This document shows positions 1 through 13,546 of a DNA stretch of 64,000 bases, piece after piece. The notes below the pieces were generated by a model. It saw nothing but the letters and a program-made list of their open reading frames with translations, was not told where the DNA came from and made no database searches. Origin of the DNA: Flaccisagitta enflata (lineage: Eukaryota > Chaetognatha > Sagittoidea > Aphragmophora); NCBI GenBank assembly GCA_965153355.1, contig OZ231127.1, positions 1,736,001 to 1,800,000 of the forward strand, written 5' to 3'. The first letter of the stretch is position 1. Every line of letters starts with the position of its first letter. The translations under genes and the position numbers were made by a program.

Positions 1-60
1 GGTACTGCCACTACTGCCATGGCAGTACATTTTGTCGGGACACCAAAGCTGTTGGGACAC
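1..60. repeat. Boundary-like short repeat, left copy
   Basis: The 15-mer TTGTCGGGACACCAA at 32-46 recurs in the same orientation at 4723-4737. Both copies lie beside a short CTACTGCC or GGCAGTAG motif (near 11-18 and 4746-4754). The pair brackets the large inverted repeat that follows. Whether these mark the edges of one element is inference. Confidence 0.4.
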
Positions 61-129
61 CAAATTTGTCAAAAAAAAGATAAAGAGGAAAAGAAAGAAA
101 GAAAGGAAAGAGAGAGAGAAAGGAGAGAC

Positions 130-132
<3 letters not shown>

Positions 133-224
<92 letters not shown>

Positions 225-340
225 CAGAGAGCACAGAGAAAGACAGAGAGACAGACAGAGAGACAGACAGAGAGACAGACAAACAGACAGACAGACAGAG
301 AGACAGACAGAGAGACAGACTGACAGAGAGACAGAGAGAG
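133..340. repeat. (GA)n microsatellite with GACA-rich flank
   Basis: An almost pure GA run to about 206 is followed by degenerate GAGACA/GACAGA repeats to about 340. Open frames across it are only Arg-Glu or Ser-Leu strings from the repeat and are not genes. Confidence 0.95.
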
Positions 341-629
341 AAAGAAAAATAGACACTGAGATTGAGGCAAAATGTAAAACTGAAAAAATTGAAAGGAGAA
401 GAAAAAGATAGCAGAAAAGCAAAAAAAAAAAAAAAGAGAAAAAAATTTAAAATAAAAGATAAAATGAATACCATAGTTGATAAATCTGTAAGATAAATTG
501 ATGAAAGAATGAATCTTCTAGCGTCCTAACTTCAGGCATTTGTTTTGGAGTTGACTCATGCACAAGAAATACATAAGAGATAAGGTCCTTACCTTCCATC
601 TTACACTTTTGGAAAGTCAAAATAAGGTC

Positions 630-1190
630 GGGGATGATTCCACCACGGAGGTCAAAGGTCAAGGGGTCACAAGGGGACCCCCTATAGGGGGTCAAAATTC
701 AAAGTGGGAATGTTTCTATTCTGAAAGCAGATTTGGATTCACCTCAAAAAAGTAGCTTAAGAATCTACTTTCATTTTTTTTATTTTTTTATTTTAAGTTG
801 GTCAAAAAGGGGTCAAAGGTCATAAAAAACCCCCCAAATTGAACCTTCGAACCATTTTTTTGGTAAAAATTTCAAAATAGGAATTTCGCTACTTTGGAAG
901 CAGATTTGAATTCTTCTTAAAAAAGTAGCTGAAGAATCTACTTCTCTTTTTTACATTTCTTTTATTGTTAGTGGGGTAAAATGGGGGTCAAAAGTCATAA
1001 ATGACCCCAAAATTGACCCTTCGGACTTTTTTTGGGAAAAAGTTTCAAAATTTGAAAAATACAATTCTGACTGCAGATTTGGATTCCTTTAAAAAAGAAC
1101 CAAATATAAATTCTTCTTTGTTTTTCAGTTGATTATAAGAAGTAGGTAAAAATGGGATCAAAGGTCGCAAATAACCCTTAAATTTGCGTA
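630..1190. repeat. Degenerate tandem repeat, unit about 172 bp, three copies
   Basis: The phrase GCAGATTTG(A/G)ATTC recurs near 727, 900 and 1072. Each copy is followed by a GTAGCTNAAGAATCTACTT-like segment and a GGGGTCAAAGGTCATAAA segment. The copies are strongly diverged. There is no credible coding frame. Confidence 0.7.
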
Positions 1191-1284
1191 AATATTCCAA
1201 AACTAGAGAAATTAAGCATAAAAGCAACTGGCTAGCAATATCGGAGATATTTCAAGAAAAGCAAAATGAAAAATTGGGCAAGTC

Positions 1285-4200
1285 ATACAGGGTCATACAG
1301 GGTTGAATTTGGAAATTCCTTATGGAACTCTGGAATCTGGGGGTTGATTGTGTGTAGAAAAGGTAAGAAAAAAATTTGGGTATCTTCCTTTTGAGGAAAA
1401 ATAATCCATTTTTGATCAAAAATGAGGTATCCGATAGGCAAAAATCGCAAAAATCACGAAAATTGCCAAGATAGAGGCCATTGGTAGTAGCCATCAGGAC
1501 ACTACAAAACATTCATTTTTGGTTTAGATGATACATTTTTGCCTTACCCTTACCATTTATTGTAATGATTAGGCTTTTAATGCAAGATTTTTCTCATTTT
1601 CAGAGCTTTATACATAATGCCGTTAAGCCAAATATAAGCAAAAATCAAAGAAATTATAGAAATCTGTTGTGTGATAGGAAAAATTGTTCCTGATTATTTT
1701 AAGAAATAAGTATTCTTGTTATTCTAAGATTCCTTTCCCTTGCATGTTAAAAAAATAACATTTTTTATCCATAGAATAATTGCAAAAAAAGACGAAAATA
1801 AGCAAAAACAATAAAAATTGCAAAAATCAGTGCTCAAGCTTCTTCCTCCAGGACCTGGCATGGGTCTTTTACCTTAGTTTTTCTGTTTTTTTTTCAGAGT
1901 TTATTTGTTTTGTTTTTTTTTTTTCAAATCATATTTGCACCTACACAAATATAGGTAGGGCTTCATGGTCAAACTAGAAACCAGTTCGATGAAACGGCTG
2001 TTTTTTGGGCAGCCGCCCCGAATGGGATGAAGTCCTGTAGAACACAGGGGAACTTTTGTTTATTCGTTTGTTCGTTCGTCCTTCCATCTGTTTGTCCCCC
2101 CTAGGCCCTCTTAGGCCTGAAATCTGCCCACTCAGGCCTGAAATCTGCCCTCTCAGGCCTTAATTTACCCTCTCCAATTCAGGGCCTTAGAGGGCAGATT
2201 TCAGGCCTGTGAGGGCAGATTTAAGGCCTGAGAGGGCAGATTTAAGGCCTGAGAGGGCCTGAGGGGGACTGATGGATGGACAGACCAATGACGAACAAAC
2301 AAAAGTCCCCCTGTGTTCTACAGGACTTCATATCTTTCAGTGCCGCTTCCTTGCTTCCTCTCATTCCGATTCACAACCATGCAAAGCAGGGCAACGGGTA
2401 TCGCTGACCACATATAGCCCTGGGGCGACCTGTTAACCAATTAAGACTTGAGCAAGTGAAGAAGCAAACATGAAAAAATATGCACATTTCCAATAAAAAC
2501 AATGTAAACAAAAAAAAATGACTGAGCGGGAGCTGTTTCAGCTCACCAAAACCTCATTTATTGAGTAAAAGTTTTTAAAAATCCATTAGTTATGCACAAA
2601 AACATATGAGTCACTAGGATCAGAACATTTGAAATTTCCTTTTATAGAATTATAGTTTAAAATCGTAACACTAAAATAAGGTAATAAAAAAGACTTTTTT
2701 TTTAAACAAATTACGTAAAAAAATCAAAACGTTCAATCTTATGACTTATGACTTTCTTGACTTTTAATGCTCTTTCAAAGAGATAGTCAAGAAATGGGTT
2801 GGAATTTGCCCAGACCAGCATGAGTGTGATCACACCCCCATGCCATAAATGGTTTCACAGGAACAGTTACCAAAAAATTGATATCCCAGCTCAAGGAGTT
2901 TGGTTGAAGTCTGTCTCCACTTTGACTGCATGAGGTGCATTTGGAGGATTTTTGCCCTCTTTGGCACAAAAGTTAACCCCCCCTTTCCTCTGTTGCTGCA
3001 AGATAAACCCTGCTGAAAAATGTCTTTGACTGCACTGGTGTTGTGGACCAAAGTTCAAAGCTGCTTCAAAGATTAACTGGTAATCAGCCAAGTTGACAGA
3101 GCCACCTTTCACTTTGGACTTCAAGGAAGCTGAACTGCTTGCCATCAAAGAGAAATACCTCATTACTCATGCCACACCCAGTGCAGTGGAAAGGGCCATC
3201 ATCTGTCTCTGAGCCTTCTGCTGCTGTGGTTGGACAAGAAGCTAGGGAAAGTTTCATCTCAGAATGATGAATGAGATTATTGAAAATAGTAAATGAGGTC
3301 TTGGTGATTTTGCACAAATCCTGCTCATTTACTTTTTTACCTTGATTGCATTTTATTTTCTTTGACTTGTTACTGAGGTCTTGGTGATCTAGCACAGAAC
3401 ACGCTCAGTTATTAATCTTTACAATTTCTTTTCAATTTAAATTGTTTAATGTTAATTACCATTCATTTTTGCCTTAGTGGTTTACATTATTACCTCATCA
3501 CCTAATTGTGCATTTAAGGGTGCTTTAGGTGCTTTAAAGGTGATTTTACATTTTTGTCCACTTTTGATGGAATTGCCTTAGTGGTTAAAGATTTTGTCAA
3601 ACTGGTTTCTAGTTTGACCCTGAAGCCCTACCCATATTTGTGTAGGTGTTAACATTGATTTGAAAGAAAAAAAAACAAATACACTCTGAAAAAAAAACAG
3701 AAAAAAAATTAAGTACATCACCCATGCCAGGTTGCAAGTCCTGGAGGAAGAAGCTTGAGCACTGATTTTTGCAATTTTTATTGATTTTGCCCTTTTTTGC
3801 CTTTTTTTGCAAAAAAATATTCTATAGATAAAAAATGTTATTTTTTAATATACGAGGGAAAGGAATCTTAGAATAACAAGAATACTGATTCAAACAAACA
3901 TCTTTAGAATAATCAGGAACAATTTTTTCTATCACACAACAATTTTATCCATTTTTAAAGATTTCTGCAATTTCTTTGATTTTTGCTTATTATTAACTCA
4001 ATGGCATTATGTATAAAGCTCTGAAAATGAGAAAAATCTTGCATAAAAAGCCTAATTATTACCATAAATGGTAAGGGTAAGGCAAAAATACATCATCTAA
4101 ACCAAAAATGAATGTTTTGTAGTGTCCTGATGGCTACTACCAATGGCCTCTATCTTGTCAATTTTCGCGATTTTTTTCAATTTTCGCGATTTTTGCCTAT

Positions 4201-4343
4201 TGCATACCTCATTTTTTTATCAAAAATGGATTATTTTTCCTTTAAAGGGAGATACCAAAAAAAATTTCAAACCTTTTCTACAAAAAACCAACCCCCAGAT
4301 TCCAGAGTTCCATAAGGAATTTCCAAAATCAACCCTGTATGAC
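1285..4343. mobile_element. Large inverted-repeat element with arms of about 0.7 kb
   Basis: The left arm (about 1285-1992) and right arm (about 3597-4343) are reverse complements over their length with scattered changes. For example, the stretch around ACACTACAAAACATTC at 1500 is mirrored at 4113-4128 as GAATGTTTTGTAGTGT, and the inner edges carry AAACTAGAAACCAG and CTGGTTTCTAGTTT. The 1.6-kb spacer holds a D element (2007-2432) and otherwise unique DNA. No transposase is seen. It is probably a foldback or non-autonomous element; the superfamily is unknown. Confidence 0.75.
2007..2432 (-). mobile_element. D-family element (TT-flanked, GGCCT-repeat core), copy 1
   Basis: It starts GGGCAGCCGCCCCGAA after a T run and ends GGGGCGACCTG before TT. 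The segment GTCCTGTAGAACACAGGGG near the start is mirrored near the end as CCCCTGTGTTCTACAGGAC, giving a long inverted repeat. The core is a tandem array of GGCCTGAGAGGGCAGATTT-like units in both orientations. It lies just inside the left arm of the large inverted repeat. Confidence 0.8.

Positions 4344-5667
<1,324 letters not shown>

Positions 5668-5752
<85 letters not shown>
5668..5752. repeat. (CT)n microsatellite
   Basis: Pure CT run followed by degenerate pyrimidine sequence to about 5785. Confidence 0.95.
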
Positions 5753-5757
<5 letters not shown>

Positions 5758-5785
5758 CCTATCTGTCTCTCTCTCTCTCCCTCCA

Positions 5786-6724
5786 CTGCACTGGTTTTAT
5801 GCGGGCTACTGTAATTTATGCATTTGTTTTCATATAATAAACTGACAATCAAATCATCTTCCTATCGGAGATATGGTGTCGATCAGAGTAATTGAAGAAT
5901 AGTGTCGACAAGGAAATTTGAGCATCAAGTAACAGGATTAGTCACAAAGTAATCTCAGACTTGTGTGGGTGGGAAAGGACGGGGATGAAACAGTCATTTG
6001 GTACGAAAAATATTTAGAAAAACTTCACGCAAACAGAGACTAAGATATGTACTGAACGACCGATCGACTGACTGGCTGAAGGTGTGATAGATGTGAGAGA
6101 AGAAATGAGAAATGAAGCAGAGAAAATCTAAAAGAAAAATTGCATTCCCCATTCAGAAAGTTTCGCCATCCCGACCAAGGGACCTTCCGACCCTCAGACA
6201 GACCTACGAACACTCCCTCTTTAAAGTTGCAAGAGCGTGTCTGAAAACGCTCCCGGTCACGCCCACAGAGCAGAGAGCCCACGAAAACCGCAACAACTAC
6301 AACAACAACCACAACAACAACCACGACAATAACAACAACAACACTCGGCGACAATGAGTCTTGTGGGAATTTATAAATTGAGCTCACGTACTGACGCCCT
6401 CACCCTTTATTCCACTCTTTATTCCACTTTTTTACTCGCAACACGGCAAAGAATAACTGAAAATGAAGAAAAAAAAAAGAGCTTAAAGAGAGAGTGTTTT
6501 TGTATATATTGAAGATCCTGAATTTGTGGATAATCCAGGCGCTGTTGGAAAACAGTTTGCAAGAAAATTAGAGTAATAGACGGAGAGAAAGTTAGAAGAA
6601 TGGGAAGGATAGATTCTATGGATTGATACCAACTGATGACGTTGCTACAGGACCAATGGACTAAATAACCAATAGACCAAAAAATTGTCTTATAGACCGA
6701 TTCACCACCTCCCAAGTTTTTTTT
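5786..6724. other. No confident gene; short Asn/His-codon tract
   Basis: A 246-base open frame (6112-6357, plus strand) ends in an impure AAC/CAC tract encoding Asn and His. It has no signal sequence, splice context or recognisable domain, so I do not call it a gene. The remainder shows nothing recognisable. Confidence 0.5.
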
Positions 6725-6873
6725 AGTCGCGTGCATGCAACTCTATAACCCACTATGTCCGTCGGTCGGTCGGTCGGTCGGTCGGTAGGTTGGTAGGTTG
6801 GTGGCTGTTTGCTTCTTCGGCATTGATGGGCGGTTTTTGCATTACTGCCCCTGCCCAAATGCTTGGGTTAGCC
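6725..6873 (-). mobile_element. A-family element (Helentron-like), partial
   Basis: The hairpin end AGTCGCGTGCATGCAACT is followed by a GTCGGTCGGTCGG tetramer array (6757-6790) and the conserved interior TTTTTGCATTACTGCCCCTGCC. The far end is missing where the next copy begins. Confidence 0.8.
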
Positions 6874-6878
6874 TTTTT

Positions 6879-7022
6879 AGTCGCAGACACGTGACTCTAC
6901 AACTTGCTGTGTCGGTCCGTCGGTTCGTCCATTGGTCCGTGACATTTCTGAATTGCGAGCGGTTTTCACATTACTGCTTCTGCCCAATCGTCCAAGATTG
7001 GATTGCTGTGTATCCGGCCTTG
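6879..7022 (-). mobile_element. A-family element (Helentron-like), complete
   Basis: It runs from AGTCGCAGACACGTGACT to TATCCGGCCTTG and is flanked by TT on both sides. The interior has a GTCGGTCCGTCGG array and the conserved ATTACTGCTTCTGCCC block. It abuts the previous partial copy. Confidence 0.85.
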
Positions 7023-7404
7023 TTTATCACTGCACAAAGTTCTGTACGCAGGTCACCTTAAGACAAAAAATTTAAGCTGGTACTTTTGACCTATATCAAA
7101 GGCATAAACTGGTACATTTGCTTATACTGATCAAGAAAATACATGGTTTTACCTGCGTCCTGGCTAATCCAAAGCCTCTTTTCCTCCCTTGAAGTTAACT
7201 TCTTCGCCCAAATTCAAATGTGGTAAAAAAAGATTATGTCATTCCATTTGATACTGTTCTAGACATGAAAAATGATACCTAGAATAGAAGGGAGGACGCC
7301 AAATTTTCAGGAAAGCTTGAGGGTGGATTGAATGGGACATGTGTAAAATTTGGTAACCCTGCTCCCAGATTTGAAGGACTTATCAAAAAAAAACCATAAA
7401 TTTC

Positions 7405-7753
7405 TACCGTATTTCCTGCATTTATCGCCCCCCCTCTAATTAGCGCCCCCCCCCTTTTGAAGAAAGAGAGAGCTCATGACAGAGTTTTATTTTTGGGAAA
7501 AATCCTTTCAAATCTATTGTAAATCATGTTGTTTAATGAAATAAAAAATATAAGAATGGTATGCAATATGAAAATATTCTTTGTTTTAGTGCTTTATTAC
7601 ATTGAAATATGAAATTTTTGTCCAAAACATAACGTTTCATTTAAAATCATCTCTACATGAGTGTACGAGGGGGCGCTAATTGCAGGTTGAGAATGACAAT
7701 GTTTCATTTCAATTTCAAAAGCGCCCGGGGCGCTAATTACAGGAAATACGGTA
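7405..7753. mobile_element. E-family MITE, copy 1
   Basis: Ends are TACCGTATTTCCTGCATT and, mirrored, AATTACAGGAAATACGGTA, so the TIRs begin and end in TA. This fits a TA target duplication of Tc1/mariner type (inference). Subterminal GCGCCCC/GGGGCGC blocks pair with each other. A second copy is at 36610-36958. Confidence 0.85.
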
Positions 7754-8085
7754 ATCACACATGAAAAAGATCTTGTTAATTTGATGCCTCCAAAATGTTG
7801 AACCTACTGACTTCATAAGCAAAAAAATGTGCTTAGATTCATCAGGACGCAGGCAAAACCATATATAGATGTGATCTACACATACTAAGGAACACTTTTA
7901 TACAATAGCTATCACCCCCTGGTGCTGGCTTATATTTTTGTCCAAATATGGGAAGCTCTCGGAACTCAGTGCAATGCCCCACGCGACTTTGGTAGCCGTG
8001 TATCCGGCCTTTATTGTGGCACCGCTATAAGTTTTTTCTTGACATTAGGGCCGTTAGGATGGCAAGTTTCTATTTTTTCGTTCTT

Positions 8086-8335
8086 AGTTGCGGAGACGCA
8101 ACTCTAAAAGAGGTTTTGTCCATCTGTCCATCTGTCCGTCCATCCTTCAGACCCTTGGTCACGCTCGAGTTGTCACGCTCAAGTTGAAACGCGAATAACG
8201 CCTATTTATGATACTAAAGTTGGTGTTGTTTGTCTGTCAGTGAGTTGGAGGGGGGTTGGGGGTGTGGTTGGGGTAAGGCTGGGGTTGGATCACCCTGCCC
8301 TCCCTTCCGCAACGATATTGTGACCCCGCGTCACA
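8086..8335 (-). mobile_element. A2-variant element (Helentron-like)
   Basis: The hairpin AGTTGCGGAGACGCAACT is followed by GTCCATCTGTCC repeats, and the other end is GCAACGATATTGTGACCCCG then CGTCAC. It shares this variant end with copies at 22388 and 63029. An isolated A-type end (GTGTATCCGGCCTT near 8000) lies just upstream. Confidence 0.75.
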
Positions 8336-8740
8336 TTTTCCAAAGAAAGGACATAAATGGACAACTCTTAGTAAAGCCGTTGACAAATCGTACAAAATGC
8401 CAATGGCCAAAGAACGATTGTCTTTGTAAAGCAAATCTAATGATAACACGTTAGTGCCATCGTCATCACCATGATCATGGTGACTACTATCATGATCACA
8501 ACTATCATGATCATGATCATCATTATTGTCACCACCATCATAACTATCATAGAAATGATTGAAATTCATTAAACGTCTCATAAAACTCAGTTGTCGATGG
8601 GCTGGTTTATATTCAGTTTTTGACAAGTGAGAGTATTTCCATGCTAAATTCTATTTTATTTGATTTAATCTAATTCAACACTTTTCAATATATTTGATGA
8701 TTGACTGTTTAGAGACCCATTTTGGAATTCTCTCTTTGTC

Positions 8741-8743
<3 letters not shown>

Positions 8744-8831
<88 letters not shown>
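8744..8831. repeat. (CT)n microsatellite
   Basis: Nearly pure CT run of about 88 bp. Confidence 0.95.
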
Positions 8832-8835
<4 letters not shown>

Positions 8836-9006
8836 CTCTCTCGTATTGTCTGATACACGTCTGGTCTTGCAAGGAAATATATTTCCATTGCCGTTGGAAA
8901 TTTCTGTTTGTGCCTTTACGAGTTTCTTTCAATGGAGTTACTCAAGAAAATAAAAAGCAGCTGATACTTTGTTTTCCCCTCTCTCTGTCTCTGTCTTTCT
9001 TACTGT

Positions 9007-9115
<109 letters not shown>

Positions 9116-9464
9116 TCTTCTTCTCATCAAATATTTCTTTAAACCTTTCCCTTTTGTTTTCTCTTTCAGGTGACATAATAGCATTCACCGCATCGTCGCG
9201 TTTTTTTTTCCCTGTTTTCTTCTGTTTTTGTTCCCATTGAATTGCGATTTCCATCCCCGCCTGAGGGCGCACCAGAGAACGGAGGCGGGGGAATTCAGCG
9301 GCACCATTACGATTCCGATTGTTTTTTTTTTTTGTTTTTGTTTTTTTTTTTCTTTCTTTTTTTTGTTTACAATTCCATTTCATATCTTCCTGTTGTCAGA
9401 ATAACAGAAGCAGTCTCAAACCCGAAATATTTTTTCTGGATTAAACAAAATAACTGTGTGAGCG

Positions 9465-9704
9465 AGTTTCCAGTGACGACCAAAAACACGTTTCTTCCCG
9501 TTAAACGTGTTTACAGCGTGAACACATATTAAGAAAATTCAACTGTCTCACGAGGTAGTGAGCAAATTGAGTAAGCGAGCCTGTGATCAGAGTAAGCATA
9601 TGCAGCGTATATTGCGAGTGAGTGGAGTGAGCGATGAAAGCGAATGAATCTAGCGAGCGACCGGATGGCCCATCAAAAACACGATTGTCACGAGTAGAAA
9701 CAGG
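9465..9704. mobile_element. B-family MITE, diverged copy
   Basis: Recognisable by GTTTCCAGTGACGACC at one end, ACACATATTAAGAAAATTC inside, a (GAGTGAGC)-like middle, and ACACGATTGTCACGAGTAG at the other end. It matches the intact copy at 28771-29055 in order and spacing. The outermost bases are eroded. Confidence 0.7.
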
Positions 9705-9983
9705 CCATCAGTCCATCAGTCTGTGGCAGTCAGACCTCTTGCCATTACTCAGGCCATAACCCGTTTCATTTGATCATTAAGAAATGAAATCCTTTATGTC
9801 CTAATAAGTCTGCGACGGCTCGCCAACTCTACGGTCAATGGAGCTGACATAACATTTGTTTGGGCTCTCAATGCCCTTTATCCTACGTGGACTGGACTAG
9901 ACTAGACTAGAATCCTTGCAGCCTCTTCATCTTTGTTATACATGGATTTTTTTGTTTATAACAACAACCAACTAGTCATCCAA

Positions 9984-10396
9984 GGATCGCACATGGTCAG
10001 CGGTACCCGATGCTCTGCTTCGAGTGATCAGCTAAAGTGTTAAAGGAGAGCAAGGCACCGGCCCCAAAGGGCCAATGTTCTGTAGAACACAGAGATGAAT
10101 TTCCAGACGTCCCGAGAGAACAAATTTGAGGCCTTCAGGGCAATTTTCCATGTTATTCAATAGGAATTTGGCATTTTTTCAATTTTCCATCAATTTTCAT
10201 ATTATTTAATGGAATTTTCACATTCTTTTTTATTTCAACATCAATACTCTGTGATATTCAATGGGACTTCTGCATTGATTAGAGCTAAAGCAACTCCAGG
10301 CCTTGGGGGGGGGGATGGATGGACGGAAGGACAGACGGACGTCTGGAAATTCACCCCTGTGTCCTACAGGACATCGGCCCTTTGGGGCCGCTGCCC
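9984..10396 (+). mobile_element. D2-subfamily element (Helentron-like)
   Basis: Starts GGATCGCACATGGTCAGCGG after AA and ends CTTTGGGGCCGCTGCCC before AAAAA. The segment GTTCTGTAGAACACAG is mirrored as CTGTGTCCTACAGGAC near the other end. The core is a tandem repeat of a roughly 45-bp unit containing TTCCATGTTATTCAATAGG, then a GGAC tetramer array. Confidence 0.8.
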
Positions 10397-10471
10397 AAAA
10401 AGGAAATGAAAGAAAATTGATTGGAAAGGCGTAAACGGTACTTTATATAACTTATTCACCATTGATCTTAG

Positions 10472-10764
<293 letters not shown>

Positions 10765-10948
10765 TCCCCACGGCTTCTTTGCCAGTCCTGTGCGTTGGCG
10801 TGTTTTTTTTTTTATTCTGTATACGAATTTTCGTTTTGTACGTTGATTCTCCCTTCTGATTTGGCTGGAGAGAGCCAAAGCACCTTCAGTTCACCCACGG
10901 AATAAGTAAATAGTTGAGACCCTTACGAAGGAAGAAAGGAAGAACGGA

Positions 10949-10984
<36 letters not shown>

Positions 10985-11018
10985 AACAAACAAACAAACA
11001 AACAAACAAACAAACAAA

Positions 11019-11085
<67 letters not shown>

Positions 11086-11099
11086 AAACTCACACACAC
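10949..11099. repeat. Compound (GAAA)n-(CAAA)n-(CA)n microsatellite
   Basis: GAAA to about 10985, CAAA to about 11022, then CA to about 11082 with an imperfect tail. The sharp unit switches look like stepwise conversion of one repeat into the next. Confidence 0.95.
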
Positions 11100-11319
11100 A
11101 CATGCACTTTAATCTTTGGTCGTTGATCTTTCTTGTAAAAGTGCTATCCTGTCTTGACTCCTTTCTTAGCTATTGACATGATGTAAATAAGCTATTGTCA
11201 CGATGTAAATAAGCTATTGATGTAAATAAGCTATTTGACACTTTTACGGTGACAAAGACGTTGTCGGCGGCGACGACAACAATGACGTCGATGTCGATCG
11301 GTAACATTCAATTCTTTTT

Positions 11320-11621
11320 AGATGCGTCCTCGCATCTCTATAAGAGGGTTTGTCCGTCCGTCCGTCGGTCGGTCCGTCCGTCCGTCCGTCGGTCCGTCCG
11401 TCCGTCGGTCCGTTACGCCTGTGCAAAAACCGCGTTTCTGGGCTGTTTTTGGCCACGGTGAGATCCTACAATGAAACAAATGATCAACCAACATGTTTTG
11501 AGAGCCTCCTCTATTACTCAGTTGTTTCACCCGTCTGTCGTCCATCTGTCTCTCCGTATATGTCACATGATCAATACACGCAGAGACACAGTCCGGACGC
11601 ATCTTTGCCCGGTCGGGCTTG
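11320..11621 (-). mobile_element. C-family element (Helentron-like), intact reference copy
   Basis: The hairpin AGATGCGTCCTCGCATCT is followed by a GTCC/GTCG tetramer array (11350-11412), a conserved 200-bp interior, and the end GGTCGGGCTTG before TT. The interior stretch GGCTGTTTTTGGCCACGGTG (11441-11460) is uninterrupted here but is split by an A element in the copy at 25577-25951. Confidence 0.9.
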
Positions 11622-11626
11622 TTTTT

Positions 11627-11925
11627 AAGTGCGTCCTCGCACTTCTATAAGAGGTCATGTCCGTCGGTCGGTCGGTCGGTTGGTTGGTCTGTTGGTTGGT
11701 CGGTAACGCAATCGTTTTAAATGCGCAAAACGGCTGATTCTGACGTATTTCTTCATTCCTATCACCTCTCATGCCTTAGCACATTCATTTTCATTCATTC
11801 TTTCATTTATTCATTCATTCATTCATTCATTCATTCATTCATTCATTCATTCATTCATTCATTCATTCATTCATCAAAAACGTTCATTCAAGCGAGGCGC
11901 ACTTATTGGCCATAACTTGGCCTTG
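11627..11925 (-). mobile_element. C-like element with an expanded ATTC array
   Basis: The hairpin AAGTGCGTCCTCGCACTT, with a stem different from but as complementary as its neighbours, is followed by a GTCGGTCGGTTGG array. An (ATTC)n microsatellite fills about 11787-11873. The end is TTGGCCTTG before TT. Confidence 0.8.
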
Positions 11926-12387
11926 TTCCTTTGTGAACGGTTTATGCACCGCTTTTCTACCTGCCTTGTCCTTAGCCTACTCGAGAGTCATGTCGACGGC
12001 CTTGATAAATTCTATTTTCATTGCCTTTCATCGAATACTATTGGGAAAAGAAGTGAAACCTAATTATGTACACAGAGTTTGCGCACCTCTGGTGTGACAC
12101 CTGTTCAAAGCTTTGCAATCTTGGTACGCTTATTCCTGTTATACTTTTAAAATAAATCCTTCCTTTTTGGCCATTTTGTAATTTAAGCTTTTTCCGTATC
12201 TCTGTAAAAAGAATTAACCTTTTCCAACCAAATGCATGGAATAAGCCTGAGTACTATTCATAATCGTTTAATCAATAATTGTGATATTTCTTGATACGCG
12301 ACCGTACGCCCGGCTTTTCCGTCCATCCGTCCATCCGTCCATCCGTCCATCCGTCCATCCGTCCATCCGTCCGTCTGTCCATTTTTT

Positions 12388-12811
12388 GGGCAGTGGCCTC
12401 GAAGGGGACGAAGTTCTGTAGAACACAGGGGGACTTTCGTTCATGCGTCCGTCCGTCTGTTCGATCGTCCCCCCCCCCTAGGCCCTCTCAGGCTTGAAAT
12501 TTGCCCTCTCAGGCCTGAAATCTACCCTCTTACACCTGAAATTTGCCCTCACAGATTCAAGGCCTGAGCGGGCAGATATCAAGCCTGAGAGGGTAGATAT
12601 CAGGCCTGAGAGGGCAAATTGCAGGCCTGAAAAGGCCTAGGGGGGGCGGACGGATGGATGGACGGATGGACGCACAAACGAAAGTCCCTCTGTGTTCTAC
12701 AGGACTTTGTCCTCTTCGGGGCCGCTGCTCTGCTTCCTCTCACTCTAATTCACAATCATGCAAAGAGGGGCAACGGGTATCGCTGACCACATACTGCCCT
12801 TGGGTGACCTG
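12388..12811 (-). mobile_element. D-family element, copy 2
   Basis: Starts GGGCAGTGGCCTCGAAGGGG after a T run and ends TTGGGTGACCTG before TT. Its inverted ends pair through GTTCTGTAGAACACAGGGGG and its mirror near 12695. The core has GGCCTGAGAGGGCAGATATC-like units in both orientations. Confidence 0.85.
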
Positions 12812-12893
12812 TTACTTTTTTTTATATTCTTTTGGTTTTTGGCCTCACTGCTTCTGCCAAGATGCTCAAGTCACTCAAATACACTATTTTTTT

Positions 12894-13546
12894 TATAAGC
12901 ACGCACTTTTTTCGGCTGAGGCTGAGCGTGCTTAGCAAAATCTCACTTTCGAGGCTAAAATGTGCTTAAATGCGTGCTTATTATTTATCGGTAAGTAATT
13001 ATTCTATTCAGTATAGAACAAAGTACATAGTAGGGAATAGAGAACAGTGTAGCATAAAGTATTGTATAGTATGGAATAAAGTATAGGATAAAATATAATA
13101 CTAAATGTATTTTGTATAAAAGATATACAGAATTTTATTTTTAAATAGATTGTGAGAAAAGATTAATATTCTAATTTAATATAAATTTTTAGATTTTTAA
13201 TGTTATTTAATATCATAATAGATTATTCTTTTTTGGTGGTCCTAGACATTATGTCACAGTAATAAATTCTTAAATAGTATCAGAAATTCAATTATTTCTA
13301 TCAGTATCAAAATCGTAAATATACTGAAAGATTGAAATTATAGTCAAATTCTATCTGAATTTCTTTAGGCTTTTTGTGAAATTCCAACTAGAATTGTTTA
13401 AAAATTGAAATATTTTTAGAAATTCCCCCCAAAATCTTTTTAAATCGGAAATCTCAGCCTGGAGCGTGCTTAGCAATGTGCTTAAATTTTCCCAATATCT
13501 GAGGCTGGGCGTGCTTATAAACGAGGTGCTTATATAAAAAAAAGTG
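12894..13546. mobile_element. H-family TIR element
   Basis: Ends TATAAGCACGCAC and, mirrored, GGTGCTTATA. Subterminal GCTGAGGCTGAGCGTGCTTA is mirrored by CTGAGGCTGGGCGTGCTTA in reverse sense near 13500. The AT-rich interior has no coding capacity. Confidence 0.65.

Noticed and set aside
2787-3395. Minus-strand frames in the spacer of the large inverted repeat as a transposase
   Set aside because: Three overlapping frames of 60-103 codons show no catalytic motif; a CTGCG-type Cys pair alone is not enough.
6112-6357. Asn/His-rich open frame as a relative of the gene at 34340
   Set aside because: It shares only the Asn-type tract. No cysteine module, signal peptide or splice sites were found.
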